From contig CM046832.1 in the NCBI GenBank assembly GCA_025618425.1, forward strand, positions 71,510,187 to 71,574,186: DNA of 64,000 nucleotides. The letters run 5' to 3'. A model generated the notes under the pieces. The model had not been told where the DNA came from. It saw only the letters and a program-made list of their open reading frames with translations, and did not search any database. The position numbers were made by a program, and so were the translations under genes. Positions 43,431 to 55,299 of this stretch are shown one piece after another (within the stretch, counting starts at the first letter, position 1; every line of letters starts with the position of its first letter). This DNA comes from Heliocidaris tuberculata. Taxonomy: Eukaryota; Echinodermata; Echinoidea; Camarodonta; Echinometridae.

Positions 43431-44095
43431 TGAGTAGTTTGGTTGTTTCAAAGGAAGGTGGGATATACAGTAGCAGAGAGTTACCTCTTCATCTTCTAAC
43501 ACTTTATGGAAGAGTTTGATGTATTTAAAGTGATCAGAGGGGTTATCTCATTGATGTACTAATGTGGTAACTTCATATCAGTGATGTGAGTGCCTTTGTG
43601 TAGAAGTTAATCTGCTTGAACCACCTCAGAGAAGTCAACAAAAGATTTTGACATAGTCTATTGGTGCCTTTATTTATTTTTCAGATTATGAAAAGAAAAC
43701 CTCACCCTCACTTTTCAAAGATAAAATCACACTGTAGAAATGGCATGTGTTTGTAGTTTTCACAATGTCCAGATATGCCTAAAATTAAATTGAAAACTAA
43801 CAGAAAAAGTTAATATGAGGTCTAAAAGTTTATGCACATCCAGCTACATAGATGTGTTAGTCCAAAAACTGTTTTAAAAGCATCAATTTCATATGGGATT
43901 ATAGGAGGTCTGTTCTATCATTGTAGTGTAGAAATAGAATATAACTAAGTGCAATTCTTAGTAAATTGATTCACCGTCCAAGTAAAGATTTATGAGCCAG
44001 TGTGGGTTTTCTGCTGTTCTTATCTTCTTATAAATCTCTATTTTCCTTTTTTATGTATTTCTTTCACTTTCTGTACCAGTCGGATATTTTTATTG

Positions 44096-44097
<2 letters not shown>

Positions 44098-44160
<63 letters not shown>
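44098..44160. repeat. (AT)n microsatellite, about 30 repeats
   Basis: Uninterrupted alternating TA. A pair of CAAAATGCAACAAAGTGTAA repeats follows at 44198 and 44231. Confidence 0.9.
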
Positions 44161-44161
<1 letters not shown>

Positions 44162-45041
44162 CATGTATATGATGATTAATATCAACCTGTGTTGAAACAA
44201 AATGCAACAAAGTGTAAAGAATGGATGTTTCAAAATGCAACAAAGTGTAAAGTGTGGGTGTTGTGTGGGCTTGTACTACTGGTGGAGGGTATATGTAATA
44301 CATGTATGTTAGTGCATAGTGTTCCATAATATACAAGTGTTTCATTATGCATTCATCAATGTTGTAACTGCAGAAGTGTTTAACAAACAAACAAAAATGC
44401 ATTATTCACACATTGTATATAACTGTTCAAGATTGTCCATATGGATTTTAGAATGACAGTAATTCCTCATCACATGTACATGCACATTTAAAAATCATTC
44501 ATAGTAAGTGAAGATTTTGAAGAAGTATATTGTTTGTGTCACATTGTTTTGTTTTCCCACAAATGAAACCTGTTTCATTTGACAGTCAAAGGTGGATGGC
44601 AACTGGTTGTAGTATTCATTTTGTATTCTAAAACCATCCTAAGATTCTAGGCCTCTGATTGGTTCAAATTATATGTTCAGAAATGACCATTGCCTGCTAG
44701 ATCACAAGTACAGGGCAATTGTCACTAATATTCACCAGTTAATAGTCGTAGCTAATGAGGATTTCCTCATTTACTTAGTAAGATGCAAAGCATGAACTAT
44801 GACCAGAAAACATTATTTGAATTTGATGCATCTTTTTTGATAGATAGAAAGATAAATAGAAAAACAAATTAATTGGTGGATATGCTACTTGTCTAACATC
44901 TAAAATCATACTGGTGCACGCACTATGAAAGTGTATAAAGGTCAGTTGTACTCAGTACAAATGAGCTTTATTTGCACATGCGCAAATTGTAATTACGAAC
45001 TGATTGTGCAGAGTTGGTTTGAAGCTCAGGACCTTCCTGTT

Positions 45042-45198
45042 CAGTGCTGTATATAGAGAGAGTCTGGTCAACTTTGTTTCAGTTGGGCACAACATGGCAT
45101 ATATTCCTTTGTTGTAAGCTTGCCTGACAAAGCATTATGGGCCATATTGTTACCCAACTGGAGCCAAGTTGGCCAGACTCTCCATATATACAGCACTG
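45042..45198. mobile_element. hAT-type MITE with 8-bp target duplication
   Basis: TTCCTGTT flanks both sides (45034-45041 and 45199-45206). The ends CAGTGCTGTATATA and TATATACAGCACTG are inverted, followed by more inverted sequence (GAGAGTCTGG, CCAGACTCTC). Known: 8-bp duplications and CAG-type ends are typical of hAT elements. Confidence 0.85.
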
Positions 45199-46456
45199 TT
45201 CCTGTTCTAAGACTACTGCCCTCTATAAACCACTGAATGGAAGGTTACAGATGACAAAATTATGGATAATACATCTAGAAAACTACGCAAATTTTCAACT
45301 CAGTGATTTCCATTGCAAACTACTCTCAGCTGATTTTATATACATAAATTTTTTTTTTTAAAGATCAAAAAGATACATTTTCTTGATTGCTGATGAAGAA
45401 ATTCTTTCATTTCACATGTTTCCTCTCTCATATTTCATGCATATGTATGAATGAGAAAATAGTTTCAGTGGAGAAAAATGTCAAATATTGGTAACCAAGA
45501 TATAGAGGCTTGTGATTATCAGATTCTTTTCTTTCCCAATGTACTTCATTTGCAAAGTGTTCATAAAGCATGTAAAGGTATACAAAGTCAGTCTGAATCT
45601 TTTCAAATATTCATTTAAATCTGTTATTGAAGCTATTTGGAACTTGGATAAGAGCCTTGAAAGATGAATTTCAAGGTTGTGGTCAATCTAATTGTTAGGC
45701 AGATATCTTTTATAAAGCTCTTTGTACACAATTGTTTTGACTGTGATGATTAAACTATGCTGCTTTTTTCATTTATATGCTTCACATTTTATAAATATAT
45801 TCTTATTTTCAAATTCCATCTATTCCTTTTGTCTTTCTCTGGCAAGTTTATTCTTAATACATTCCTATATTGACAATGAGCTTACATCACACTCAGTTTT
45901 GTACATTTGTATTTCATTTTACAGGCAATTATTTTTTTTCTGGGCATTAGATGTATTGGTAGACAGTTTTGTCTTTAGCAAATATTTATCACTATTTTCA
46001 CTTTCATTTGAATTTGGTATGTTGGAGTGCATTAGCTATCAGGAAAACAGTGTTAGAAGAATGGAAGAAGTTAGATATAAGCTGACGTGATGTTATAGAA
46101 TGCTTCAGATAAACCAATTCACAGCTTTGAAAACTTAAAATAAACAGTTTACAATTTTACATTGTTGATACTGATTTCCCTTCTTGAAGGTGTAAATCAT
46201 CATGTTAATCAACATGATGAATTATTCTTTGTATAAATGAAATGATGTATATGAACTGTATTTGTATTAATGCATTTTCTTCTATTTTCTGTAAATGGGG
46301 GAGTGTTGGAATCATTTGTAATAGCTTGACATCAATGTGTGAAGTCAAATCAAACCTTGGTGGTATATGTGTTTTCCATTTGGTGTGTTCGGTTGGGGGT
46401 ATTTGTGTGCATATCATACTGCAATGTTGATTTTTCATTAGAAGTACTATCGAATG

Positions 46457-46457
<1 letters not shown>

Positions 46458-46485
<28 letters not shown>
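46458..46485. repeat. (GT)n microsatellite
   Basis: About 14 GT repeats. Confidence 0.9.
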
Positions 46486-46489
<4 letters not shown>

Positions 46490-46565
46490 TCGTGTCATAA
46501 TCAGGAATTTATCTGCATAGTGCATACATTAATCTGTGGGGAACTCTTTATTGCAATCAATCTGT

Positions 46566-47148
46566 TGAGCTCGTTACCAATTTTCTGTGCAGAAGAGTTA
46601 AGGGTTTTGATTGATGCTTAGCCTGATGATAGCAAAGCATAATATCGGTGTTGGTGTATGCATAATATACCATTTCAGGTTACCAATCACCTGAAAAAAT
46701 AATTTGTGTAGAGTTAGAAAATATAAAATCAACCTCAAAGAACTTTATCTGGCATTCTAAAGGTAAACCTTAAATGGTGTATTATGCATACACCAACACT
46801 GATATTATGCTTTGCTATCATAAGGGTAAACATCAATTAAAACCCTTAGCTCTTCTGCATAGAAAATTGGTAACAAGTTCAGGAGTATGAATGAAATCAT
46901 GACAACATGAAGGTGTGTGCGTGGAAACAAACTCCGAGTTTGATTCCGCGCGAGCCCTTATCTTGGCGAGCACGTACAGGAACATCGAGTAGTTTACTCA
47001 CAAGTTGTTCTTACGCTTATATAAAGTGTAATTAAGCTTGCAATATGTCTTTATAGAAGTAATATTTGAAGCCAATATTTTGAATATAGTATAACGACAT
47101 GCAACCTCTTACATACAGACCAAAATATTTGTTGGTGATTAGTACCCT
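46566..47148 (+). mobile_element. F1 MITE copy C with nested inverted duplication
   Basis: From 46677 the F1 sequence runs to GGTGATTAGTACCCT and TTAA (47149-47152), but about 100 bp near 46775-46873 interrupt it. That insert is an inverted copy of 46573-46676 just left of the element. The words GCAAAGCATAATATC and GTGTTGGTGTATGCATAATA appear on both sides in opposite orientation. Confidence 0.75.
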
Positions 47149-47159
47149 TTAAGTCCTTG

Positions 47160-49970
47160 CAAGTCCTCAATTATCTGCTCACAACCAGAAGAGTGTTCAG
47201 TCTGTCTTCAAATTTCTGAGTTAACACCCTTTTGGCTATCAAGAGACGATTGAGTTCTTGTCTTTATTCTTGCATAATTTATTTTGCATAATTATTCAAG
47301 GGGATATTCACTGCAACACAACCCTGTAGTAGATTGCTTTGATAACAAAACTCCCCAAATTGACTCAGGACCTGCCAGAAAGGCCTGTTTCAATTACTCA
47401 TCAACAGAATGTTCTATTATAGATTTAGTTATAATGTAGTATTGTAAATCTGAATGTCAGTTGCAAGTCTATTGAACATTTTATTCAAAGTAAAGGTACA
47501 ATTGATAAAGGAATTAGGATTGATATAGTGGACATCTGATAGATTTTTTTTTTTTGTAAGGGGTCTTTGTCAATTCATTGTCTTGTGCATTGATCACTGT
47601 AATGTGCATTTATGTGAAATGTAAGATCAAAGCACTCAGAAGTAGATCAAATATAATATGTGCACATTGTATAGTACTTGATATATCTGCATTGCCAGAA
47701 TATATATATATATATATACTTGTATATGTTGTTTATATGAAGTATTCATTGCTTATTGTCACGTTTCATTGAGGACATGTTTAGGTGTTGCCTTATTGAC
47801 AAATGTATATCAGGCACTATGTCACATAAAATGTTCATTATATCTCTATTGTACACTCATGGATGCACAAATATTCATATTAGTACTTTTTATATTTTAA
47901 AAAATGGAAGAAACAAATTTATATTTGATTGAGAGTTGTATTAGGGTTAAATTCAGGAAAAAGCAACTTTACTTTGTTAGTAGTGTGAGGCCCTTGCATG
48001 CATTATGTTATTTGTTATTTCTTACCATGCTGCTACTTTGAATTATAAGGTGCTAATTTGGATACCAGATTACTTAATATCTCCTCATTTCCATATTTAA
48101 CTGTTTACAATCTATCCAATTTCAGAAAAAAATTTCAATCAAAGCTGAATATCTTATATTTTTAAAGAAAATAGGTTGGTAATTGAACCCTATTCATTTT
48201 GTAGAGATTTAACCTGGAAATTGGAAAGTATATGAAAAGATCCTCTTCCACATAATTATTTAAAGCTGTGCATGTGTATAACAGCAGTCCCTGATATATT
48301 AATGTACTAAATAGTCTCTTGCCTCATGTTAATATTTTGAATTTTCCTGGCCAAAATCATGTTTTTAAAGGGAATAACTTTGTTGGTGCTATTATAAATA
48401 GACCCAATGTCCTGTAAACTTGCCTAAGCATGATAGCACAGCATCAAAATGTACAGCAGTGCCTAAAAATGTCTTGCATCTGCTTTTGATTTGAGCGAAT
48501 TTTATTGACTTAATTTCATTTTTTTTAAATGAACTTGTGGTTGCATCTTTCAAATAAGCACTAGGTAAATTAGCTATGCCAATAGGTTAGATTGCCTTGT
48601 GTTTTAATTACATGAAGATTTGGTTAAAATGGAAGTGGAGGTTGTACTGTGAATGAATTGAAGTCTGGTTATGAGGTGAGCAACTTTATGTACAGCACTA
48701 GTGGTGCATGTAGATTTGTTTGTTGTTTTTTTTTTAATGATCAGTGTAGAAACTATCTGGCAGTTTGGTCATGTAGGAAAGGTATGAAAGATTGTATATT
48801 ATAAGGTATTTTAAGGTGTTCACTATGACATCTGAATATATTCAATCTTGTTTGAACATCAGAATCATTAAGTATAAACCTATAGGACCACACAAACTGG
48901 CCCAAATCTATTGTAGGGCTGTCACTCACCTGAAGGATCCCTGACTTTCATTTGAAATAGCTTACAAAATAATTATGATCATCTCTTCTTGACAATCAAC
49001 TTTTTAAATTTTCCACTCATTTCACTGTGGAGTCCAAGAAAGCTAGTTCTATATTGTGTTTTATGTTAGCCCTGCATGATATATGCCTTTATTATGTGCT
49101 TAGCTGCATCACAATTTATGGTCTTAAGCATTAGGATTTTAACAAAATACTGTTAACAACAAAAAAAAAGTATCAAAATCTGAAAGAGAAGAAACAAATC
49201 ACTGCATGCGTACAATCATATTATGTTGTAATCTCATGCCAATTTGTATGCCCATGCTTGTATTCATATCATGTGGAATTACATGTTTAAACATGTATTA
49301 CATGTAGGTCCACACATTGTTATTGAATGAACTTGAAGAAAGTCATATTTCATTTGCAAATATATTATGTATATGAAATTCCTGTATCCTTTCCAGTTTT
49401 AATGTAAAATGAATTGCTAAAATTCAGTTTCAGAGTTATTGGCTTTCAGAGAAGTGCAGAAGTATAGCTGTAGACTTGACAAATGGCTTCAATTTCAATT
49501 TGATCCATGCAATTTTTGTAAGAATTTTCAGGATTTATCCAATTGAAATCACGGTACCTCAATGTGCATTATATATTGAATTCATATCATGTGCAGCTAT
49601 GATTTATTTTTGTATCACATTGAATGGGTGCAAATATGAACAAGTTGGTTGTGTTTTTTTGTTACATCGATTGATTATAAAATGAAGTATCGTAAATGTG
49701 AATAACTTGTGATTCAAAGGTGATGTGAAAAAAAAAATACACATCTTGAATGCCCCACGGAGCTCCTCTGTTGTCGTCCTGTGTCATCGTCCTGTGTCAT
49801 CGTCCTGTGTTGGAGACTGTTTTAGGTTGTTCAGTGGGGTACAAAATTTTACAATGTTGACTGCCCACTGAGGAAATCTGTTGTTGTTTTTTGTTTGTTT
49901 TTTTGTTTGTTTCTGATATTGCTTCTACTTCATTGTAATGAAATACTGAGAGTGGTTTTTATTTCATTGC
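47160..49970. other. Intergenic stretch, nothing recognised
   Basis: AT-rich sequence with a short (TA)n at 47701 and three copies of CATCGTCCTGTGT near 49775-49810. I see no exon-like segments. Confidence 0.4.
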
Positions 49971-49984
49971 CTCAACGGCCTTCA

Positions 49985-50256
49985 GGTGTTGTGGTCTAGT
50001 GTATAAGTCCCCGGACTGTGAATTACAAGGTACAGGTTTAAATCCCTGGCCCAGAACTAGGGTCTTTTAGCAAGACATTAATCTATATTTGCCATACTCG
50101 ACCCAGGTGATGTAAATGGGTACCTGGCAGGAATTAATTCTTGAAATGCTTTAGAGCGCTTAAGAGCAGCCATGCTAAAGCCGGGGTAAAATTGTGGAGC
50201 GCCAGGCGTGTCAAGTCTGACAGACATGTGCGCTGTACAAGAACCCGCTATTATTA
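49985..50256 (+). mobile_element. tRNA-derived SINE
   Basis: An A-box-like TGGTCTAGTGT (about 49992) and a B-box-like AGGTTTAAATCCC (about 50034), spaced as in a tRNA promoter, begin the element. A tRNA-unrelated body follows (GTAAATGGGTACCTGGCAGG, GTGCGCTGTACAAGAACC) and it ends in ATTATTATT. The head does not fold as an intact tRNA. An F4 MITE sits directly after the tail, in TTAA. Confidence 0.8.
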
Positions 50257-50262
50257 TTTTAA

Positions 50263-50869
50263 AGGCCAAGTCCACACTAATATCAAGTTGATCTGAATAA
50301 ATAGAGTAAAATTAAACAAGCATAACAGTGAAAATTTCACTGAAATCCGATGTAAAATAAGAAAGTTACGGCATTTTGAAGTTTTGCATTATTTCATGAA
50401 ACAGTGATATGCATAACATGGGCGGTATGCAAATAAGTTAGTGAGCCAACGACGTCACACACTCACTTTTCCTTATGTATTTTATGATATGAAATAGCAT
50501 ACATTTCAATTTTTTGCTTCCATAATGTAAAACATTGATTGCCCCTATATGGAACATGTAAAATTATCATTATTTTAACTTATTTGGATACAAGGGAGAG
50601 GTTCTTTATTATCACATCCATAAAAATTGAAATATTTGAAATTTTATATAATAAAATACATAAGGAAAGGTGAGTGTGTGACATCATCGGTTCACTCATT
50701 TGCATACCGCCCGTGTTATGCATATCACTGTTTCATAAAATAATGCAAAACTTAAAAATTCCGTAACTTTCTTATTTTACAACCGATTTCAGTGAAATTT
50801 TCATTGTTATGCTTGTTTAATTTTACTCTATTTATTCAAATCAACTTGAAATTAGTGTGGACTTGGCCT
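50263..50869. mobile_element. Foldback MITE flanked by TTAA (family F4)
   Basis: TTAA, AGGCCAAGTCCACACTAAT at the left, and the inverse then TTAA at the right. The arms are near-identical for over 200 bp (for example GTGATATGCATAACATGGGC and its inverse). The central spacer is AT-rich. Confidence 0.9.
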
Positions 50870-50884
50870 TTAAATGCACCAAAC

Positions 50885-51080
50885 AAAATATGAGAGAAGG
50901 GGCGGGGGAGAGAGAGAACTAGGGGTGGAGGTGAAGAAAGAGGGAGGAGACAGGAGATAGAAAAAGAGGAGAGAGATTGGAGAAATAAAGAGGGTGGGAG
51001 ATAGGGAGGAGAGAGAGGGGGAGGGAGGGAGAGAGAAAGAGATAGTAGGGGAGGGAAAATGGTGAAGAGGATATGTGAGA
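50885..51080. repeat. GA-rich tract
   Basis: GAGAGA and GGGAGG-type low-complexity purine sequence. The apparent minus-strand frame is low-complexity Ser/Pro/Leu. Confidence 0.8.
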
Positions 51081-51264
51081 CAAAGAAATTGGACTCCTTC
51101 GCTTTTACCTCGGATGTTTGAGTTTCTTTCTACGTTATCGTCATCGATCAAATTTAGTCTGCCCCCCCCCCCCCCCCCCTAATGAAACTGATCACCTGTC
51201 TATACCTCTGGTTAGCTATATCTGTCTCTAACTAATATAATTAGTCTTCAGTATACGTTTCATA

Positions 51265-51408
51265 CAGGGGCGTCGATCGGTTTTTCGGATTGGGGAGGGG
51301 GGGGGAGCAAGACAGCCTAACGCAGCGTTTTTCAACGGGTGCCGCGAGAGAATATTTTCCGGGGGGCAACTGCCCCCTGCCCCCCCCCCCCCCCGATCGA
51401 CGCCCCTG
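51265..51408. mobile_element. hAT-type MITE with 8-bp duplication GTTTCATA
   Basis: GTTTCATA at 51257-51264 and 51409-51416. Inverted ends CAGGGGCGTCGATCGG and CCGATCGACGCCCCTG. Internal G run on one side and C run on the other. 144 bp, non-coding. Confidence 0.9.
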
Positions 51409-51869
51409 GTTTCATACCTTTATGATTACATCCCTCATCCCTCTTTTTAATTGCATCGATCGTATACACATGGATCTGTAATTTGCGACTTAAGTAATTA
51501 TATTCGGCATTGAAATGGATGGCGTGATGAACAGTACACCAACACCTTTCTTATTCATAATCAGATAAATAGCTAAATTGCGCATAACCACAGTAGCATC
51601 CAATAGTTTGGGTGTGGTAACAATAAATATTAAAGCCGACAGAAATTCAATATTTAATGATTTATTGATTTTAAGCAGGGATGGTATGCATCATTAGAGG
51701 GCGGAATATGAGCGATTGACGCGAACAATTCCTAATCTCGCTGACCATGGCTGAATACATCTCTCGACGAGAATCTCGCCATACTTTCGTTTACTAGTAG
51801 GGAGTTGGCGAGTGAAAAAAACAATATTGAAAAATAGCGATATATATAGCGAAACATCTATAGCTCAAG

Positions 51870-52450
51870 CAGTGGCGTATAGGGTATATGGCGCCCGGAG
51901 CAAACAATGAAGTTGCGCCCCCTCCCCCCTCCCCCCCCCCCCCCCCCCCACCGGCCGAACTTATCTACGCTATTGTAAAAGCGAAGGAGCGGACATTTTT
52001 TGCATTTTAACGCCCTAAAACGCAATTTTTAATGCATTTCATCCAGAAAAAAAATCACCACTGAGCACTGCAATCGAGGAGGATTCGAATTCACTTCCTT
52101 CTCAAATGGGGCGCAAAATTAACGAAAACCCTTGAGAAATAGTCGAGGAGTTTAATAAGGTAATCGAAATTTGAGATTTCTTTAAAATGTTGAACCTTAA
52201 TTTGCAAATGCTATTTTAAACACTTTATCCTATATTGGGGGCGTAATATTTAACAAGAGGCTCAGGCTGATGAAACTTACATGACTTTGCATTTACCCTG
52301 CGGATTGGGGTCGTACAATCCTTAATGATCATAATTTTTCTTCATCTTCTCCTCTTTTTCTTTCCCTCTTTTGCGTTTTTTGCGCCCCTTCAAGTGCCGC
52401 CCGTGGCACGTGACCCCTTCCCACCCCCCCCCCCCCTAGATACGCCACTG
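51870..52450. mobile_element. hAT-type non-autonomous element with 8-bp duplication AGCTCAAG
   Basis: AGCTCAAG at 51862-51869 and 52451-52458. Inverted ends CAGTGGCGTAT and ATACGCCACTG, each followed inward by a C/G-rich stretch. About 580 bp with no transposase frame. Confidence 0.9.
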
Positions 52451-52459
52451 AGCTCAAGA

Positions 52460-53735
52460 GTACGCTACCCGGACGCATGTATATAGGCCTATAATGTAGC
52501 AGTCACGATATGTACATTCTATGAATAAAGGGAACGAGCAGATTTTTTTTTTTCTGATATCATGCCAACCAAAATGGTAACAATGACGGACTGCAGAAGC
52601 CTTTTCAAAAAGGATATAAGTGCATGAGCGTCAAAGGGGGCTCCCCATCCCAGCCTAAGAAAATTTTGAGAATCTTGATAATTCAAAAAAGGTGTTTATG
52701 AAATGGGCAAATATTCTATCTTTAGAAATAAAATACTAAATAAGACACTGCATAGCGCCAGGGGTGGGTGTGGGAGAGGGTTCTCACTCCCACCCTGAGA
52801 AAAAGCTGGTATTGTGATGTAAAAAATGTGCATTGAAATAAAATCGAAGGATAATACCAACAGCCTCGCCCTGAGAAAATTTGAGATTCGGATTCTAAAA
52901 AAAAGAGTGCATTGTGATGAATAATAAAAATAATAATAATTCGTTATATCACTGAAAAAAAAAAATGATGGCTAGGACTGTATAACCCAGCCTGAGAATA
53001 TATCGAGATTTGAACCCACCCCCCCCCCCCCAAAAAAGCGTGTTTTATCATAGAAAATTATTCATTTTAAAAGAGAAAAAGCAGAGTAGATAAAATCATT
53101 TCCTGCCAGCCCTTAATGTTCTCTCCCTTGAAAAGAACATTGATGAATAAGGAAACTTTGAGATTTGGAATTATTAAATTGTGTGTTTAAGCCTATGATG
53201 GCAGATTTTAAACTTTGACGACCTTTAATTAAAATAATAAGAGAGAAAGAGGCATTGCCGACAAAGTCAAGGATAAAAAAGTCCTCAAATTTACAAATCT
53301 GCAAACAATATTTACTGAAGACAGTAATAGAATTTCCGACAATAATTTTGAGTGGGCATTGGCACCCCCCCCCCCCCCCAACCGCCACCTCCAAACACTC
53401 TCATACGCACCGTTATTGGTTGGTCCATTCATAGATAGATTATACCTTACCATTATGACCGAGACTGATTTAATTCATGTAACTACAAAATAGCTCAAAA
53501 CTATAATTATAAAAGGATTTTATATAAAATGTATATTACTCGCGCAGCGATCGAATTGCGCAAAGCTACATGAGGACCGGTTTCCGGCATACTTGGTACC
53601 AGTTTCCGGTCACCATCGCGCGCTATGTGATTTACACACTGAACATATTGTGCGTGGAAAACAGTTTGAAAACACTTTTTATATTTTAAAACTTTTTTTT
53701 TAGGGGGGGGGGGGTGGGTTATGTTTGCGCTTGTT
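52460..53735. other. Intergenic stretch with G/C runs only
   Basis: Repeated paragraphs of poly-C runs (near 53016 and 53364) and GAGAAAATTTGAGATTC-like words suggest a degenerate internal repeat. No gene is seen. Confidence 0.4.
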
Positions 53736-53740
53736 AGCTT

Positions 53741-53743
<3 letters not shown>

Positions 53744-53822
<79 letters not shown>
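53744..53822. repeat. (GT)n microsatellite, about 39 repeats
   Basis: Uninterrupted GT run; open frames across it are meaningless. Confidence 0.95.
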
Positions 53823-53825
<3 letters not shown>

Positions 53826-54145
53826 CAAATGTTTCCCATTTTCAAAACATTTTTGTTGAAAATGTGATGCCTGGATATATATTTTGATTTTCATATTTTC
53901 AATGTTTATGAGGTTATAGATTTATGGCTGGATAAAAAGGGGGGGCAGTCCCCGACCTTTTTGGGGTGTCAAATCAAATTATTTTTGTCCTCTTATCTCT
54001 TTTTTTTTTGGGGGGGGTCTGAATATTGTAAAGAAAATTGAATCTTTATCTGATTTTCTTTCTTTTGTTACTAGTCGGAATATTTTGGGGAAAATCCCCC
54101 TGGCTTTTATGATTTTTATTTTTAATTCTTTTTAATTTTTTATTT

Positions 54146-54197
54146 TGTTTTGTTTTGTTTTGTTTTGTTTTGTTTTGTTTTGTTTTGTTTTGTTTTG
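54146..54197. repeat. (GTTTT)n microsatellite
   Basis: About ten GTTTT units. Confidence 0.9.
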
Positions 54198-54427
54198 GGT
54201 GGTTTTATATATTTTTTTTGGGGGGGAGGGGCATGTTAGAACGAGAATCGGAATCCCCCTATTTATGAAATCCTAGATACGCCCCTACTGGAGTTGAATT
54301 ATTGTGAATTTGGCATGCTTATAGTTATTTAGTCCATCTCATCTTTTAATTTCCTTTATTTCTTTTTCTTCTTCTTTTTTTTTTTTTTTGTTGTTGTTTG
54401 TTTGTTGATGAAATGTGGATGAATTCA

Positions 54428-54460
54428 ATAGAGAATTCGATAGACTATCGAATTCTCTAT
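54428..54460. repeat. Perfect hairpin, 16-bp arms, 1-nt centre
   Basis: ATAGAGAATTCGATAG, A, then the exact inverse. It abuts and overlaps by two bases the longer hairpin to its right. Confidence 0.95.
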
Positions 54461-54531
54461 CATGAATTAACCCAACTAAGCAATAGCCTATACTAAGTGT
54501 AGGCTATTGCTTAGTTGGGTTAATTCATGAT
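54459..54531. repeat. Near-perfect hairpin, 35-bp arms, 3-nt loop
   Basis: The left arm begins ATCATGAATTAACCCAACTA; after the loop TAA the inverse follows with a single mismatch. There is no target duplication and no sequence relation to the MITEs in the window. Confidence 0.95.
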
Positions 54532-55299
54532 TGCTTTATAATTTCACTGAAATATATAAATACCAATATCAAGTTCAGCTTATAATAGTTCTTTAATATT
54601 TTCTTTGTGTTGAAAACAGTTTGGGCATGATTCAGAGAGGATGTGGCAAAGACCCCCCCCCCCCCCCCCTTTTCAATCGAGATGCTCTCAGAACTCTCTC
54701 CCTTTTTCCTTCTTTTAATTCTTCCTCGTCTTAGCTTATTTTCTTCTTCCTTTATTTTTTTCTGTTGCTCCATCATCATCATCACCATCAGATATTCAAA
54801 TTTTCCGACATGGATGATAACTGATCATCAGACTTTCAAATTTGCTGAAAGAGGTTAAACATTTTTTGTTTTAAAGGCGGGGGGGGGGGGGGTGTCATGA
54901 TTTAAATAGGCGACGTTTCAGAGACTAGGTTTTGATTTTTAAGTGATAGTGGGATCCCGACACAACTAACGACTTTAAAGGGATACTCAACCGCAGTTTT
55001 ACGCCGAGAGAGTGATCGCCGCGCAACATGCTCGCTCCGCCTGAGCTCGAGCTCTCGTGCGAGATTCGGTCGGCTTCGTGCAGTCCGAAATGTAATATTA
55101 GAGGGTTTTCGGATGTTTCAACGTTAACTGCATGGGCGTCAATCGGAGGGGGACAGGGGGGACACGTCCCCCACGAATTTTTCGGGGGGGGGGGACACCA
55201 TATCAAATGTCCCCCCCCCCCCCATTTTTTTGTCAGAAAAGAAGGGGGACCACCGGGAACAATGATTTTGTATACCTTGCCAAGGAAATGAGAGTTAAA

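Noticed and set aside
44064..44402. 112-codon minus-strand frame
   Set aside because: Half is the (AT)n microsatellite and the rest has no recognisable domain or splice context.
49985..50060. A genuine tRNA gene
   Set aside because: A- and B-box-like words are present, but the acceptor and anticodon stems do not pair, and a SINE body with an ATT tail follows.
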